A stretch of 64,000 bases of DNA from Paenibacillus hamazuiensis (GTDB lineage: Bacteria; Bacillota; Bacilli; Paenibacillales; NBRC-103111): positions 5,367,501-5,431,500 of the forward strand of contig NZ_JALRMO010000001.1 of NCBI RefSeq assembly GCF_023276405.1, written 5' to 3'. Under the pieces are notes generated by a model. The model searched no databases. It was given only the letters and a program-made list of their open reading frames with translations, and was not told where the DNA came from. The translations under genes were made by a program, and so were the position numbers. Positions 45,207-52,757 of the stretch are shown here, one piece after another. How positions within the stretch are numbered: position 1 is the first letter of the stretch; each line of letters opens with the position of its first letter.

Positions 45207-47099
45207 GTGGAGTTATCCGTCAAAGAGTACGCTTCTTTGTGTGGAAAATCAATAAGAACCATACAGGATAATGTTTCAAAAGGGAAATTAAAAGCAAAAA
45301 TCGGAACGATCAACCACAAGGAGGCATACCTCCTTGATGCGAGTCAGCTTCCGCCTGAAGCCTACCGTCAATTACTCAAGGAAAAGAGGAAATTGGAAGA
45401 AGCCGAGCGGCAGGATGAGCTATTCGATTGGTTAGAAATCCGTGAGAAATTTGGTGCAGAAGCGGAAACCGATATATTGAAACGGCTGAAATGGGTTCGT
45501 CAGGCGATCAACTATGAGTTTGAAGAATGCACCGACCAAAAAAAGGCCGCGCTCGCCGAACGGATCGGAACATCGAAACGAACGTTGTATCGCTGGATAG
45601 ACGCTTACAAGAAAGAAGGTGTGATCGGCCTGGTATCCAAACCGATTCGCAAGCATCTGGAGAAGACCAAACCGGAAGTCAACTTCCGCAGCATGGACGA
45701 AAGCGCCGTGAACTTTGTTCGCTCCCTATATCTGGTCAATCCGCCGCCGAAAATCGCATGGGTGTATCGCCAATTGGTTGAAGAAGCTAAAGAACAAGGC
45801 TGGAAGATCGGGAGCCGCGCAACTTGCTATCGGATCATCGAGCAAATCGAGCCTACAATCAAGCACTTTGCCAATTTCGGCGAACAGGAGTGGGAGCGCA
45901 AGCTGCTGTATAAAATGAGGCGGGCGCTTGAGGAAGTGTTAGCCAACGAAGTCTGGAACGGAGATACGCACGATTTGGACTTCTTCATTGAAGTGGATGG
46001 GAAACCGATTCGCCCGCAATTGATTGCTTGGCAGGATGTTCGAACGCGCGTGATCGTCGGATATGCTGTCACGCTGCAAGGGAACGCCTATCGAATTGGC
46101 CGGGCGCTCCGAAACGGCATTCTGAACTACGGATTGCCGCAAATCGCTTACACCGACCACGGGAAAGACTATGACAGCGAATATATGGAACAGGTGTTTG
46201 AGCGTCTTCAAATTGATCACAAGCTTTGCAAAATCAAATGGCCGAATTCGAAGCCGATTGAACGCTTTTTCGAGACACTGACGAATAATTACACGCGCTT
46301 CTGGCCGGGATACTGCGGAAGTGACGCCAAGAAAAATCGACCGGTCGGCTTCGACGAGAAGAAGCAATGCGCGGCGGGCAAGCTGGTGAACATGGAAACA
46401 GCCCTTCAATTGGTTGACGAGGCGATCATGGATTACCATAACACCGTTCATAGCGAGCTTGGTTGCACGCCGTTCGAAGCGATGGAGAAGGTCGCGAAAG
46501 CACGTCCAGGCAGTGTAGACGTGCAGGCTCTGAACTTCACAATGATGAAGAAGGTACGCCGCAAAGTGCTGATCGATGGTATTCACTTCCAGAATCACGA
46601 GTATTGGTGTCACGAATTGCATCCGCTGCGCGAGCAATACGTCGATGTGTTCTATGACCCTGACGATGTAAGCCAACTCTTCGTGTACCACGAGGGCAAA
46701 TTCATCGGAATTGCCGTCAACAAGCGCCTGCGGTTCCTTGGCGCCAATGAAGAGGATTTGAAAGCTCATCTGAAGGCGCAAGGCCAGGAGAAAAAGCGGA
46801 TTAAGGAAGCTATTCGGGGCTACCGGGAAAACACACTGGAAGCACAGGTTGAAAAACGCTTGCGGCGCGGGCCTTCCACGCTGGAAGGCAGTCAAAAAAA
46901 CAAGTCAGGCAAGCAGCCGGATCATGGCAAGGTGACACAGCTTACCGGTCATGAGCGGCAGGCGCGGGAAGTGAATCGACATCGTAAGGTTGCAGACACA
47001 AGACGGCAGGCGGAACAGCACGATGATTTGGCTGCGCAGTATCTGCGTGAAGATGCCCAAAAAGTATTTGAACGACTAAAGGAGGCTGGCAAGGCATGA
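45207..47099 (+). CDS. MuA-like DDE transposase
   Basis: A 630-residue transposase. The N-terminal DNA-binding part has a MerR/Mu-type HTH (VKEYASLCGKSIRTIQDNVSKGKL) and a second HTH near residue 125 (AERIGTSKRTLYRWIDAYKKEG). The rve core carries DDE: Asp in WNGDTHDLDFF, Asp in AYTDHGKDYDSEY and Glu in NSKPIERFFETL. A Mu-type C-terminal beta-barrel (RKVLIDGIHFQNHEYWCHELHPLREQYVDVFYDPDDVSQ) and a basic tail that would contact MuB follow. GTG at 45207 is ten bases after AGGAGG; ATG at 45198 is too close. Overlaps muB by 4 bp. Confidence 0.93.
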   Translation: MELSVKEYASLCGKSIRTIQDNVSKGKLKAKIGTINHKEAYLLDASQLPPEAYRQLLKEKRKLEEAERQDELFDWLEIREKFGAEAETDILKRLKWVRQAINYEFEECTDQKKAALAERIGTSKRTLYRWIDAYKKEGVIGLVSKPIRKHLEKTKPEVNFRSMDESAVNFVRSLYLVNPPPKIAWVYRQLVEEAKEQGWKIGSRATCYRIIEQIEPTIKHFANFGEQEWERKLLYKMRRALEEVLANEVWNGDTHDLDFFIEVDGKPIRPQLIAWQDVRTRVIVGYAVTLQGNAYRIGRALRNGILNYGLPQIAYTDHGKDYDSEYMEQVFERLQIDHKLCKIKWPNSKPIERFFETLTNNYTRFWPGYCGSDAKKNRPVGFDEKKQCAAGKLVNMETALQLVDEAIMDYHNTVHSELGCTPFEAMEKVAKARPGSVDVQALNFTMMKKVRRKVLIDGIHFQNHEYWCHELHPLREQYVDVFYDPDDVSQLFVYHEGKFIGIAVNKRLRFLGANEEDLKAHLKAQGQEKKRIKEAIRGYRENTLEAQVEKRLRRGPSTLEGSQKNKSGKQPDHGKVTQLTGHERQAREVNRHRKVADTRRQAEQHDDLAAQYLREDAQKVFERLKEAGKA

Positions 47100-48049
47100 C
47101 AACAAGCAAAGATGAGGCGGTACGCGCCAAGCTGGAGGACTTGGTGGATAAGCAAGGGTTGAAATTGAAGGACATTGCCGAGGCGCTGGGCTACTCTCAT
47201 TCCTCGCTGTCCCGGTATATCCGCAAAGACTACCATAGCACCGAGTTGGAGAGCGCCGCCCGCGCCTTCCTCATTGGACGGGGCGACCTTGAAAACGGCG
47301 AAACGGCCCCTGCGCCGGGAATCAGCGATTTCTATCCGACAGGCGTTGCGGTCGATATCGTGGGCGTTTGCGAACAATGCTTCAACCATCGGGACATTGG
47401 CCTGATCGTCGGAGAGTCCGGGATCGGCAAGACGACTGCGCTGGAGAAGTACGCTGCCAGCAACCCCAAGGCCGTGTACATACGCGCACACGGGAACATG
47501 ACGCAGAAAACGTTACTTCGAAAAATGGGCGCATCCATCGGGCTAACGTTCCGCTATCACGATATAGGCTCCATGATCGATGCGCTGATCGAAAAGCTGG
47601 CCTCCGAACATGTTGTCTTCCTGATCGACGAGGCGGAATACCTGATTAACCCTAACAGCGCCACGCCCATGCGGAAATTGGAAATGCTGCGCACACTGCA
47701 CGACGAAACGGAATCATTCGGCCTTATTCTTTGCGGCATGACACGTTTCAAAGGGTTTTTCCTGCACGGCCCGAGCATGAAGGAAAATCTTACGCAGCTT
47801 TGGAACCGGGTGTTCAGGGGACGAGAATTCGGCGGCACGGAGCGCAAGGACGTGGAACCGATTATGGACAGGCCGGATATGGATCATGACGCTAAAGACG
47901 AATTGGTAGCCCGTTCCCTGAATCAAGGCGGCAACCTGCGGCGGTTCATGAAGCTGTTAAAAACGGCGAAATCATTGGCAGACAAGAAAGGAAGCAGGAT
48001 TACCGCCGACATCATTCGCCAAGCGGATACCCTGCTCCTTCACTGGTAA
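47096..48049 (+). CDS. MuB-like AAA+ target-selection ATPase
   Basis: A 317-residue ATPase. N-terminal HTH (LKLKDIAEALGYSHSSLSRYI) as in MuB, then AAA+ core with Walker A GESGIGKTTALEKY (about residue 105) and Walker B VVFLIDEAEYL (about residue 180). The C-terminal part (RSLNQGGNLRRFMKLLKTAKSLADKK) fits the helical domain. In Mu it binds target DNA, recruits the transposome and gives target immunity. ATG overlaps the muA stop (ATGA) behind GGAGG, so the two are coupled. Confidence 0.92.
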   Translation: MTTSKDEAVRAKLEDLVDKQGLKLKDIAEALGYSHSSLSRYIRKDYHSTELESAARAFLIGRGDLENGETAPAPGISDFYPTGVAVDIVGVCEQCFNHRDIGLIVGESGIGKTTALEKYAASNPKAVYIRAHGNMTQKTLLRKMGASIGLTFRYHDIGSMIDALIEKLASEHVVFLIDEAEYLINPNSATPMRKLEMLRTLHDETESFGLILCGMTRFKGFFLHGPSMKENLTQLWNRVFRGREFGGTERKDVEPIMDRPDMDHDAKDELVARSLNQGGNLRRFMKLLKTAKSLADKKGSRITADIIRQADTLLLHW

Positions 48050-48166
48050 AATACTTTGGTCGCCCCCGAAGTATTTGCCTTTCATTATAGCACAAGCGAC
48101 TCCTTTGCGATAGCGGCAAAGTCGAAACGCCCTAATCGGGCGTCGCGGGGAAATGACATCCCCCGC
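48049..48166 (+). ncRNA. candidate structured RNA after muB
   Basis: Four consecutive stem-loops in 118 bases: AAATACTT/AAGTATTT (48049-48076), CTTTGC/GCAAAG (48103-48121), ACGCCC/GGGCGT (48127-48143) and GCGGGG/CCCCGC (48145-48166). The first begins on the muB stop codon and its loop, TGGTCGCCCCCG, recurs at 48651-48671 inside a partly different stem. An open frame crosses the region but has no ribosome binding site. Could be a leader, an sRNA or a processing signal. Confidence 0.45.
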
Positions 48167-48202
48167 CTGAAGATGACAGGTCAAGAAAGGTTGGTGAAGT
48201 CA

Positions 48203-48613
48203 ATGACAGGGCGTAAAGTAATGCCGGTCTTAGCGTTACGAATGGCGTTGGGAGAGACTTTTAGAAACATCATCCCCGAAACCGTTGCTCGTAAATGCAA
48301 ACGGGAAATGAATAAGGTGGTTCAAGGCTCCTTCCAGGATTTTCGTATGAAGCATTTAGAAGCAACAAATCAATTCCTGGAAGAGATTGCTGACATGATG
48401 GAAACGGAACCTTTTCACCGTCTGCAAACCAAAGTTCGCAAAGCGCCAATTGAATTGCAATTGCTCCTCTTGGAACGCGTCGTAACTGTCGATGGTTGGT
48501 TGTCCGAGAAAGACCCGTTTACGGAAATAGATGTGCCTGAAAGTTTTCATGAGTTATTCTCCCAAGTGTTTATCCGCGACTATAGCGAGAAGGTCGAACA
48601 ACATATCGAATAA
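48203..48613 (+). CDS. hypothetical early-region protein
   Basis: About 136 residues from ATG 48203; the frame is open from 48056 but the upstream part overlaps the hairpin cluster and has no ribosome binding site (the chosen one, GGTGAAG, is weak). I do not recognise the family. It looks mostly helical (FQDFRMKHLEATNQFLEEIADMMETEP) with a hydrophobic middle (APIELQLLLLERVVTVDGWL). It sits where Mu carries semi-essential early genes. Confidence 0.6.
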   Translation: MTGRKVMPVLALRMALGETFRNIIPETVARKCKREMNKVVQGSFQDFRMKHLEATNQFLEEIADMMETEPFHRLQTKVRKAPIELQLLLLERVVTVDGWLSEKDPFTEIDVPESFHELFSQVFIRDYSEKVEQHIE

Positions 48614-48650
48614 AGTGGAGAACTCGACATCCAGTCGCTGCATGTAAAAT

Positions 48651-48671
48651 GCTTTGGTCGCCCCCCGAAGC
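48651..48671 (+). ncRNA. second copy of the TGGTCGCCCCC hairpin
   Basis: GCTT/AAGC, extended by a U-G pair, encloses TGGTCGCCCCCCG. Compared with 48049-48076 the loop is nearly identical while one stem pair has changed from A-T to G-C. Both copies follow the sequence TAAAAT and lie just after a gene. Confidence 0.5.
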
Positions 48672-48699
48672 GGAGAACGGATTTCTGAATAGGAATGGA

Positions 48700-48852
48700 G
48701 TGAAATTTTCGGTGCTTACTAATGAAGTGTTTGACATGGCAGCAAGCTTGGATTTGATTTTCAACGCAGACGCTCCAGATCGGCAGGATTGGCTGGAGCG
48801 GATCACCCCCGCAGAAATGGAGTGGTACTATGCAAACGGGTACATCCATTAA
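48700..48852 (+). CDS. small hypothetical protein
   Basis: Fifty residues from GTG 48700, which has AGGA five bases upstream; a longer frame from 48649 begins inside the hairpin. Sequence is acidic and contains FDMAASLDLIFNADAPDRQDWLERI. Not recognised. It overlaps the start of gemA by 23 bp, consistent with a tightly packed early operon. Confidence 0.55.
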   Translation: MKFSVLTNEVFDMAASLDLIFNADAPDRQDWLERITPAEMEWYYANGYIH

Positions 48853-49240
48853 GACACCGCCGCAACTCCTCAAGAAGATATGGGCATTAGCCAAAGAAAT
48901 CAAAATGAGTGAAGAGGACGTACGCGCGATAGCCGAACGGATCACCGGAGAGGCCCGGCTGTCCACCCTAAGCAAGGCGGAAGCTTGTTTGATCATTGAT
49001 ACAATGAACGAAGTTGCCGGGAAGACGAGGGCTCGTCCGAGAGGGCGCATATCGAAGGCGCAACGATGGAAAATTGCTGAGCTTGAAAAGGAACTCGGCT
49101 GGTCGGACGAACCGCAGCACTTGAAGAACTTCATCAAGAAGTATTACAAGGTCGATCATATCGACTGGCTGACGCAGCCGAAAGCCTCCAAGCTCATTGA
49201 GTCGCTGAAAAACATGGCCGCAAGGAAAGAAAAGGCATAG
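48830..49240 (+). CDS. gemA: GemA/Gp16 family regulatory protein
   Basis: A 136-residue protein of the Mu GemA (gp16, DUF1018) family. Conserved KTPPQLLKKIWALAKEIKMSEEDVRAIAERITGEARLSTLSKAEA at the N-terminus and RISKAQRWKIAELEKELGW followed by LKNFIKKYYKVDHIDWLTQPKASKLIESL. In Mu it modulates host gene expression and supercoiling. ATG has GGAG seven bases upstream. Its stop is followed by a terminator, marking the end of the early transcript. Confidence 0.92.
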   Translation: MQTGTSIKTPPQLLKKIWALAKEIKMSEEDVRAIAERITGEARLSTLSKAEACLIIDTMNEVAGKTRARPRGRISKAQRWKIAELEKELGWSDEPQHLKNFIKKYYKVDHIDWLTQPKASKLIESLKNMAARKEKA

Positions 49241-49272
49241 CCGCCGTAATCGCCCTGTGTGGCGTTTCAACG

Positions 49273-49302
49273 CCCGGAGGGCATCCAACCTTCGGGTTTT
49301 TC
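49273..49302 (+). terminator. terminator of the early operon
   Basis: CCCGGAGG pairs with CCTTCGGG and TTTTTC follows. It lies 33 bp after the gemA stop and 8 bp before the palindrome at 49310. Confidence 0.75.
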
Positions 49303-49309
49303 TATACAC

Positions 49310-49335
49310 CCCCGTTATAACGCGTTATAACGGGG
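49310..49335. promoter_or_regulatory. perfect 26 bp palindrome between early and middle genes
   Basis: CCCCGTTATAACG followed directly by its exact reverse complement. Another TATAACGG half occurs at about 49371. It sits between the early terminator and the next gene (49392), a natural place for a regulator-binding site. Confidence 0.7.
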
Positions 49336-49391
49336 TCTGCGGTGGCATTCCTCTTATGCATCACCCTATATAACGGAAAGGACGGGCGCTC

Positions 49392-49829
49392 ATGGCAAAA
49401 CAACGAACCATTTTGATGGGCAGCGCTCATAAGGAGATTGCCGCCCGATTGAGGAAGAATCCGGCCTTGCAATTCGCAAAGCAGCAGCATACCGAAAGCT
49501 TGAACACGATCCAGAGCTTGCTCCCGGCTGCGCATGTCCAGTTATGCGATATTGTGGCCTCTGCCACTCGCCGCATGATTACGGAGTATGAACAGGAAAG
49601 CTTTCTGCTTGGATTCCAGCAAGGCCGGGAACTGTCGGGGCTGCTGGACATTGACCAATCAAACCCCATTGCCCTGTTCTCCGAGGAATGGGAATGGCTC
49701 ACATTCGGCTATCAGCTAAGCAAACGTCAGCGCGAACGTGTTCAGGGTTATATTGAAGGGATGCTCGAACACCAGGGCTACAACAATGTCGTTTCCATTG
49801 CTGAACTTCGGCGGCAGGCCGGACTTTGA
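49392..49829 (+). CDS. hypothetical protein of the Mu-like element
   Basis: A 145-residue soluble, helical protein I do not recognise (RRMITEYEQESFLLGFQQGRELSGL). The LLGFQQGRELS block resembles the YMYGMLHGYRLFSAL block of the next gene, so both may belong to a group of small phage helical proteins. ATG has AAAGGACGGG upstream. First gene after the palindrome at 49310-49335. Confidence 0.65.
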   Translation: MAKQRTILMGSAHKEIAARLRKNPALQFAKQQHTESLNTIQSLLPAAHVQLCDIVASATRRMITEYEQESFLLGFQQGRELSGLLDIDQSNPIALFSEEWEWLTFGYQLSKRQRERVQGYIEGMLEHQGYNNVVSIAELRRQAGL

Positions 49830-49884
49830 TTTCGGCAAAACTTAAGCGCGCTGTCATTGGGAAAATCGGGGCGATAAGCCGCCC

Positions 49885-49907
49885 CACTCTCAATTAAAAT
49901 GACAAAT
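49885..49907 (+). promoter_or_regulatory. late-gene motif, copy 1
   Basis: CACTCTCAATTAAAATGACA lies 52 bp upstream of the gene at 49937. It matches the consensus CAyTCTCAATnAAwwTGwCA shared with 51795 and, inverted, 57117. No good -10 follows at normal spacing, suggesting activator dependence. Confidence 0.55.
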
Positions 49908-49936
49908 TCTAATGTGAATACAGGGAGGGATAATGC

Positions 49937-50557
49937 ATGACCTTTTTGAAAGAGTATGTAGCGGATTGGATAAACCGAGATAGTGAGAAAGGCCCCGAAA
50001 ATGAGCAGTTGGATATTTACTTCTGCATGATCGGAAAAACGGAAAATCTTCTGAAAGAAGCTCTTCAGGGGTTTGCGGATGTCGGGGACATACTCTTTGA
50101 TTTGGATGATGCGTATGCCCGTTGGGGAAGTGTATACCGTGAATTATTTTTTCGTAGAGGCTTCGCCCTTGTTTATCAATCCACAACGCAGCATACAAGC
50201 TTTGCGTTTGAATCTGATGCCGTAACCGTAGCCACCGCTCATACTCACATGCTGGAGTACACTAAAAGTGAGATTTTTCAACGCGAATTAAGTTCGGCTG
50301 AACAAGCAGATATTCAGGAGGAACAGGAGAATATTCGGCGGCTTCAACTGAGTATTTATCAACAAGCCTCAAGTAACGACCAACAGCTTATCAGCAATTT
50401 GCTGCAAGAAATGGAACGCTTGTATTTGCTTTTGTTTCAAAACACAAAAGAAACGTATTTCATGTATGGCATGCTGCATGGCTACCGCCTATTCTCCGCA
50501 TTGCTGGCCGAGATCAAAAGCCCCCACTCTTCCCCCTTAGCCAAGCAATGCGGCTGA
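49937..50557 (+). CDS. hypothetical helical protein
   Basis: A 206-residue protein with no recognised domain. It is helical with an acidic centre and a probable coiled coil around residues 115-150 (SSAEQADIQEEQENIRRLQLSIYQQ). The C-terminus carries MYGMLHGYRLFSALLAEI, similar in pattern to a block of the preceding protein. ATG behind GGGAGGG. It is preceded by a copy of the conserved motif at 49885 and followed 16 bp later by the ArpU-like gene. Confidence 0.6.
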   Translation: MTFLKEYVADWINRDSEKGPENEQLDIYFCMIGKTENLLKEALQGFADVGDILFDLDDAYARWGSVYRELFFRRGFALVYQSTTQHTSFAFESDAVTVATAHTHMLEYTKSEIFQRELSSAEQADIQEEQENIRRLQLSIYQQASSNDQQLISNLLQEMERLYLLLFQNTKETYFMYGMLHGYRLFSALLAEIKSPHSSPLAKQCG

Positions 50558-50573
50558 GAAGGCGGGCGGTAGG

Positions 50574-50876
50574 ATGGGCTTAGCAAAGGAGCCTTGGTTC
50601 AAGGAAGCAGAGCGCTGGATTAAAGAGTATCCGGCCATTAAGCAAAACCTGCCCCCTTCGCCCGATCTGTTCACCTTCCACCTTTTTGACCAGGTTGAAC
50701 GGATCGAGCGTGCGCTTCGGGAACTCGATCAGGAAGAACAACGCTTGTTGGACTTGTTTTATCGGCAAAAGAAAACCTATGTCGCCGTTTCCATCGCCAT
50801 GCATATGAGTGAAAAGACAGTGTATCGAGCAAAAATGCGCTTGATTCGTAAGATAGCAGACCATTTTGGAATTTAA
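50574..50876 (+). CDS. ArpU/sigma-region-4-like late regulator
   Basis: A 100-residue protein. Residues ~45-98 (RIERALRELDQEEQRLLDLFYRQKKTYVAVSIAMHMSEKTVYRAKMRLIRKIADHFGI) form a helix-turn-helix of the sigma-70 region 4 or ArpU type used by Gram-positive phages to turn on late genes. The N-terminus has WFKEAERWIKEYPAIKQNL, also typical of ArpU-like proteins. Good ribosome binding site. A terminator follows immediately. Confidence 0.78.
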   Translation: MGLAKEPWFKEAERWIKEYPAIKQNLPPSPDLFTFHLFDQVERIERALRELDQEEQRLLDLFYRQKKTYVAVSIAMHMSEKTVYRAKMRLIRKIADHFGI

Positions 50877-50881
50877 CCGCT

Positions 50882-50909
50882 GAGAGGGTTCCATACACCC
50901 TCTCTTTTT
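50882..50909 (+). terminator. terminator after the ArpU-like gene
   Basis: GAGAGGGT and ACCCTCTC form a perfect eight-base-pair stem with a seven-base loop, followed by TTTTTG. Confidence 0.85.
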
Positions 50910-50988
50910 GTTCGTCAAGATGACGGTTTCCGAGGTATTCCCCTTAGTAAAATAAGGATATGAAACAGCGCGAAGGGGTGAAAACAAC

Positions 50989-51252
50989 ATGGATTGGAAG
51001 TCCATCGTCGATAGGCTGAGAGACGAGATTGCCAGCGGAAAGATAACGCTCCACCAGGTATTGACGGAGCTTGATCCCGCTCTCGCCGAGCGATTGGCGT
51101 TGCTGGAGCAAGTCAAAGAAGCGTTCGGCGTCGTCCAGGACGAATGGTTGCTGGATACAGTTCGGCAAGCCAACACCCAACGGCTGATGAGCCAATTCGT
51201 CGGATCGTTGGGACGATTCCCCGGCGCTGCGTATCATTTCAAGTGGCATTAA
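50989..51252 (+). CDS. small hypothetical protein sharing a module with the protease-like protein
   Basis: An 87-residue protein not assigned to a family. Residues 12-45 (IASGKITLHQVLTELDPALAERLALLEQVKEAFGV) align well with residues ~203-240 of the gene at 51852 (LQSGEISLDEVLRALSPEEA...ILGQMKTLLGV). This points to a shared helical oligomerisation or scaffold module, or to partial duplication. ATG behind AAGGGG. Confidence 0.6.
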   Translation: MDWKSIVDRLRDEIASGKITLHQVLTELDPALAERLALLEQVKEAFGVVQDEWLLDTVRQANTQRLMSQFVGSLGRFPGAAYHFKWH

Positions 51253-51278
51253 ACAAACCGACAAGGAGCGTGTAACCG

Positions 51279-51785
51279 ATGGGACTGTTTACCCCGAAGG
51301 AGACGGAATACGAGAAGTATCAGAAACGGATCGAAGGCAAACGGGCAAAGCAAACGGAACTGGAACAAGAGCGGAGGCGGCTTGAAAGCGAGCTTCAAAC
51401 GGCGATTTTGGAAGATAAGGTTTCGGGCAAAATCGCCGCGCAAATCAAAGAGGTTTCGGAAGCGCTGGCGCTCATCTCCATCGAAATCAACACCCTGGAG
51501 ACGGCGATGCAGCCGCACAAAGCGGACTACTTGCGAAACAAAATTCAAGAATGCGAGGCGCTGGAGCAGAAGTACAACCAGGAGCTTGCTAAACTTCGTC
51601 AAGCATTTGAGAAAAAGGAAGCCGAATACCACAACGCGCAACGGGAGTATTGGGAGCAGAGAAGAGTTCCCTCGTCCCTGTTCGACAAGGCTAGAAACGA
51701 GCGCGAACGGCTGGCGATTGAACTGGAGGAGCTTGAGCAACAAGCGAAGGAAGCCGCATTCCAAGAGAACGACAGCGGCGTGTGA
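51279..51785 (+). CDS. coiled-coil protein
   Basis: A 168-residue protein, very rich in Glu, Lys, Gln and Arg, with long heptad-like stretches over residues 10-75 and 90-160 (KRIEGKRAKQTELEQERRRL and ALEQKYNQELAKLRQAFEKK). No known domain. Gram-positive phages often carry such proteins near head or tail scaffold genes. ATG behind AAGGAG. It starts 27 bp after the previous gene and is followed by the second plus-strand copy of the late motif. Confidence 0.6.
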   Translation: MGLFTPKETEYEKYQKRIEGKRAKQTELEQERRRLESELQTAILEDKVSGKIAAQIKEVSEALALISIEINTLETAMQPHKADYLRNKIQECEALEQKYNQELAKLRQAFEKKEAEYHNAQREYWEQRRVPSSLFDKARNERERLAIELEELEQQAKEAAFQENDSGV

Positions 51786-51794
51786 GCATCCGCC

Positions 51795-51818
51795 CATTCT
51801 CAATAAATTTGACAAAAC
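51795..51818 (+). promoter_or_regulatory. late-gene motif, copy 2
   Basis: CATTCTCAATAAATTTGACA, 57 bp upstream of the protease-like gene. Same consensus and nearly the same distance to the start codon as copy 1 at 49885. Confidence 0.6.
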
Positions 51819-51851
51819 ACAGGACACCACCCCTGAAAGGAGGTCGGAATC

Positions 51852-52721
51852 ATGAGTCAAAGCATGTGGCTGTCCGCCTTCCTTTCCGGCGAAATGCGGC
51901 CAGCGGACATTCCGGCAGCGCCCGGCATTGATGTGGAGGCCATTAAAGCCGGGGACGCCGATCCAATGGAGGTTGTCGTGGAAGTTCCGGCGGGAAAATC
52001 CGCGCGGGGTTGGAACTACTTGCCGCAAAGCCTGAACGCCATCGTCAACCACGTCAACCGGCATACCCTGTCCGGATTTCTCGGCCACCAAAAACCGGAC
52101 GAAGTGGATACAGCCTTTGAAACACCCGTCACCCACTGGATCGGGGCAAGGATGGAAAACGGACGCGCCTACTTTCGCGGCGTGATCGACGCGGCGGCGC
52201 AAGACTTGAAGCGCTGGATTCGGGCGGGGCGCATCAAGCAAGTGAGCATTTACGGCCAGCCGCAATTGCGGACAGTCGGCGGCGAAACCGAAGTGACGGA
52301 TTATAAGCCCTTGTCCATCGACTGGACACCGCTTAACCGTTCGGGCATGCCGACGCGCATTGTCGCCATCGGCGAAATGGATGTCATCCGCCGAAGCGAC
52401 AGCCCAGCCCCGGAGGGAGGTGCAACAAACGTAGCGCTGCTTCAATTAAAACAGCAATTGCAATCCGGCGAGATTTCGCTGGATGAAGTGCTTCGCGCCC
52501 TGTCGCCCGAAGAGGCAGCAAAGCGAACGACCGCCCTTTCTATTCTCGGACAAATGAAGACACTGCTTGGGGTACAGACCGAAGCCGAACTGATTCCAGC
52601 CTTGCAAAAAGCGCTGCAAAGGAAAACGTCCAGCGGTGAAATGTATATCCTATACGATCCTAGCCGCGCCTCCGTCTTGCATCCCGATTGGATGCTCTAT
52701 GCGGAGCGGCATACCATATAA
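51852..52721 (+). CDS. Mu I-like phage protease / scaffold-like protein
   Basis: A 289-residue protein. Residues 1-180 resemble phage prohead maturation proteases: conserved-looking His in LSGFLGHQKPDEVD, a beta segment ARMENGRAYFRGVID and a possible nucleophile Ser in IKQVSIYGQPQ. Residues ~200-245 carry the helical module also found in the gene at 50989, and the tail may be scaffold-like. In a complete Mu-like phage this gene precedes the major head protein, but here the next gene is the tape-measure protein, so the whole head-and-tail block between them is absent. Confidence 0.6.
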   Translation: MSQSMWLSAFLSGEMRPADIPAAPGIDVEAIKAGDADPMEVVVEVPAGKSARGWNYLPQSLNAIVNHVNRHTLSGFLGHQKPDEVDTAFETPVTHWIGARMENGRAYFRGVIDAAAQDLKRWIRAGRIKQVSIYGQPQLRTVGGETEVTDYKPLSIDWTPLNRSGMPTRIVAIGEMDVIRRSDSPAPEGGATNVALLQLKQQLQSGEISLDEVLRALSPEEAAKRTTALSILGQMKTLLGVQTEAELIPALQKALQRKTSSGEMYILYDPSRASVLHPDWMLYAERHTI

Positions 52722-52757
52722 GCCTTTCATTAAATGAAGAAAGGGGTGAAGACGAAT

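Noticed and set aside
48049-48166. Known riboswitch class (such as c-di-GMP) in the hairpin cluster
   Set aside because: I compared the stems and unpaired bases with the GEMM and cobalamin consensus as I remember them and found no match; kept only as an unclassified structured region.
48056-48202. N-terminal extension of the early hypothetical protein
   Set aside because: It runs through four strong hairpins with no ribosome binding site; a start at 48203 is more likely.
51249-52445. Long minus-strand frame opposite phage genes
   Set aside because: Covers three plus-strand genes with good ribosome binding sites; composition typical of an antisense shadow.
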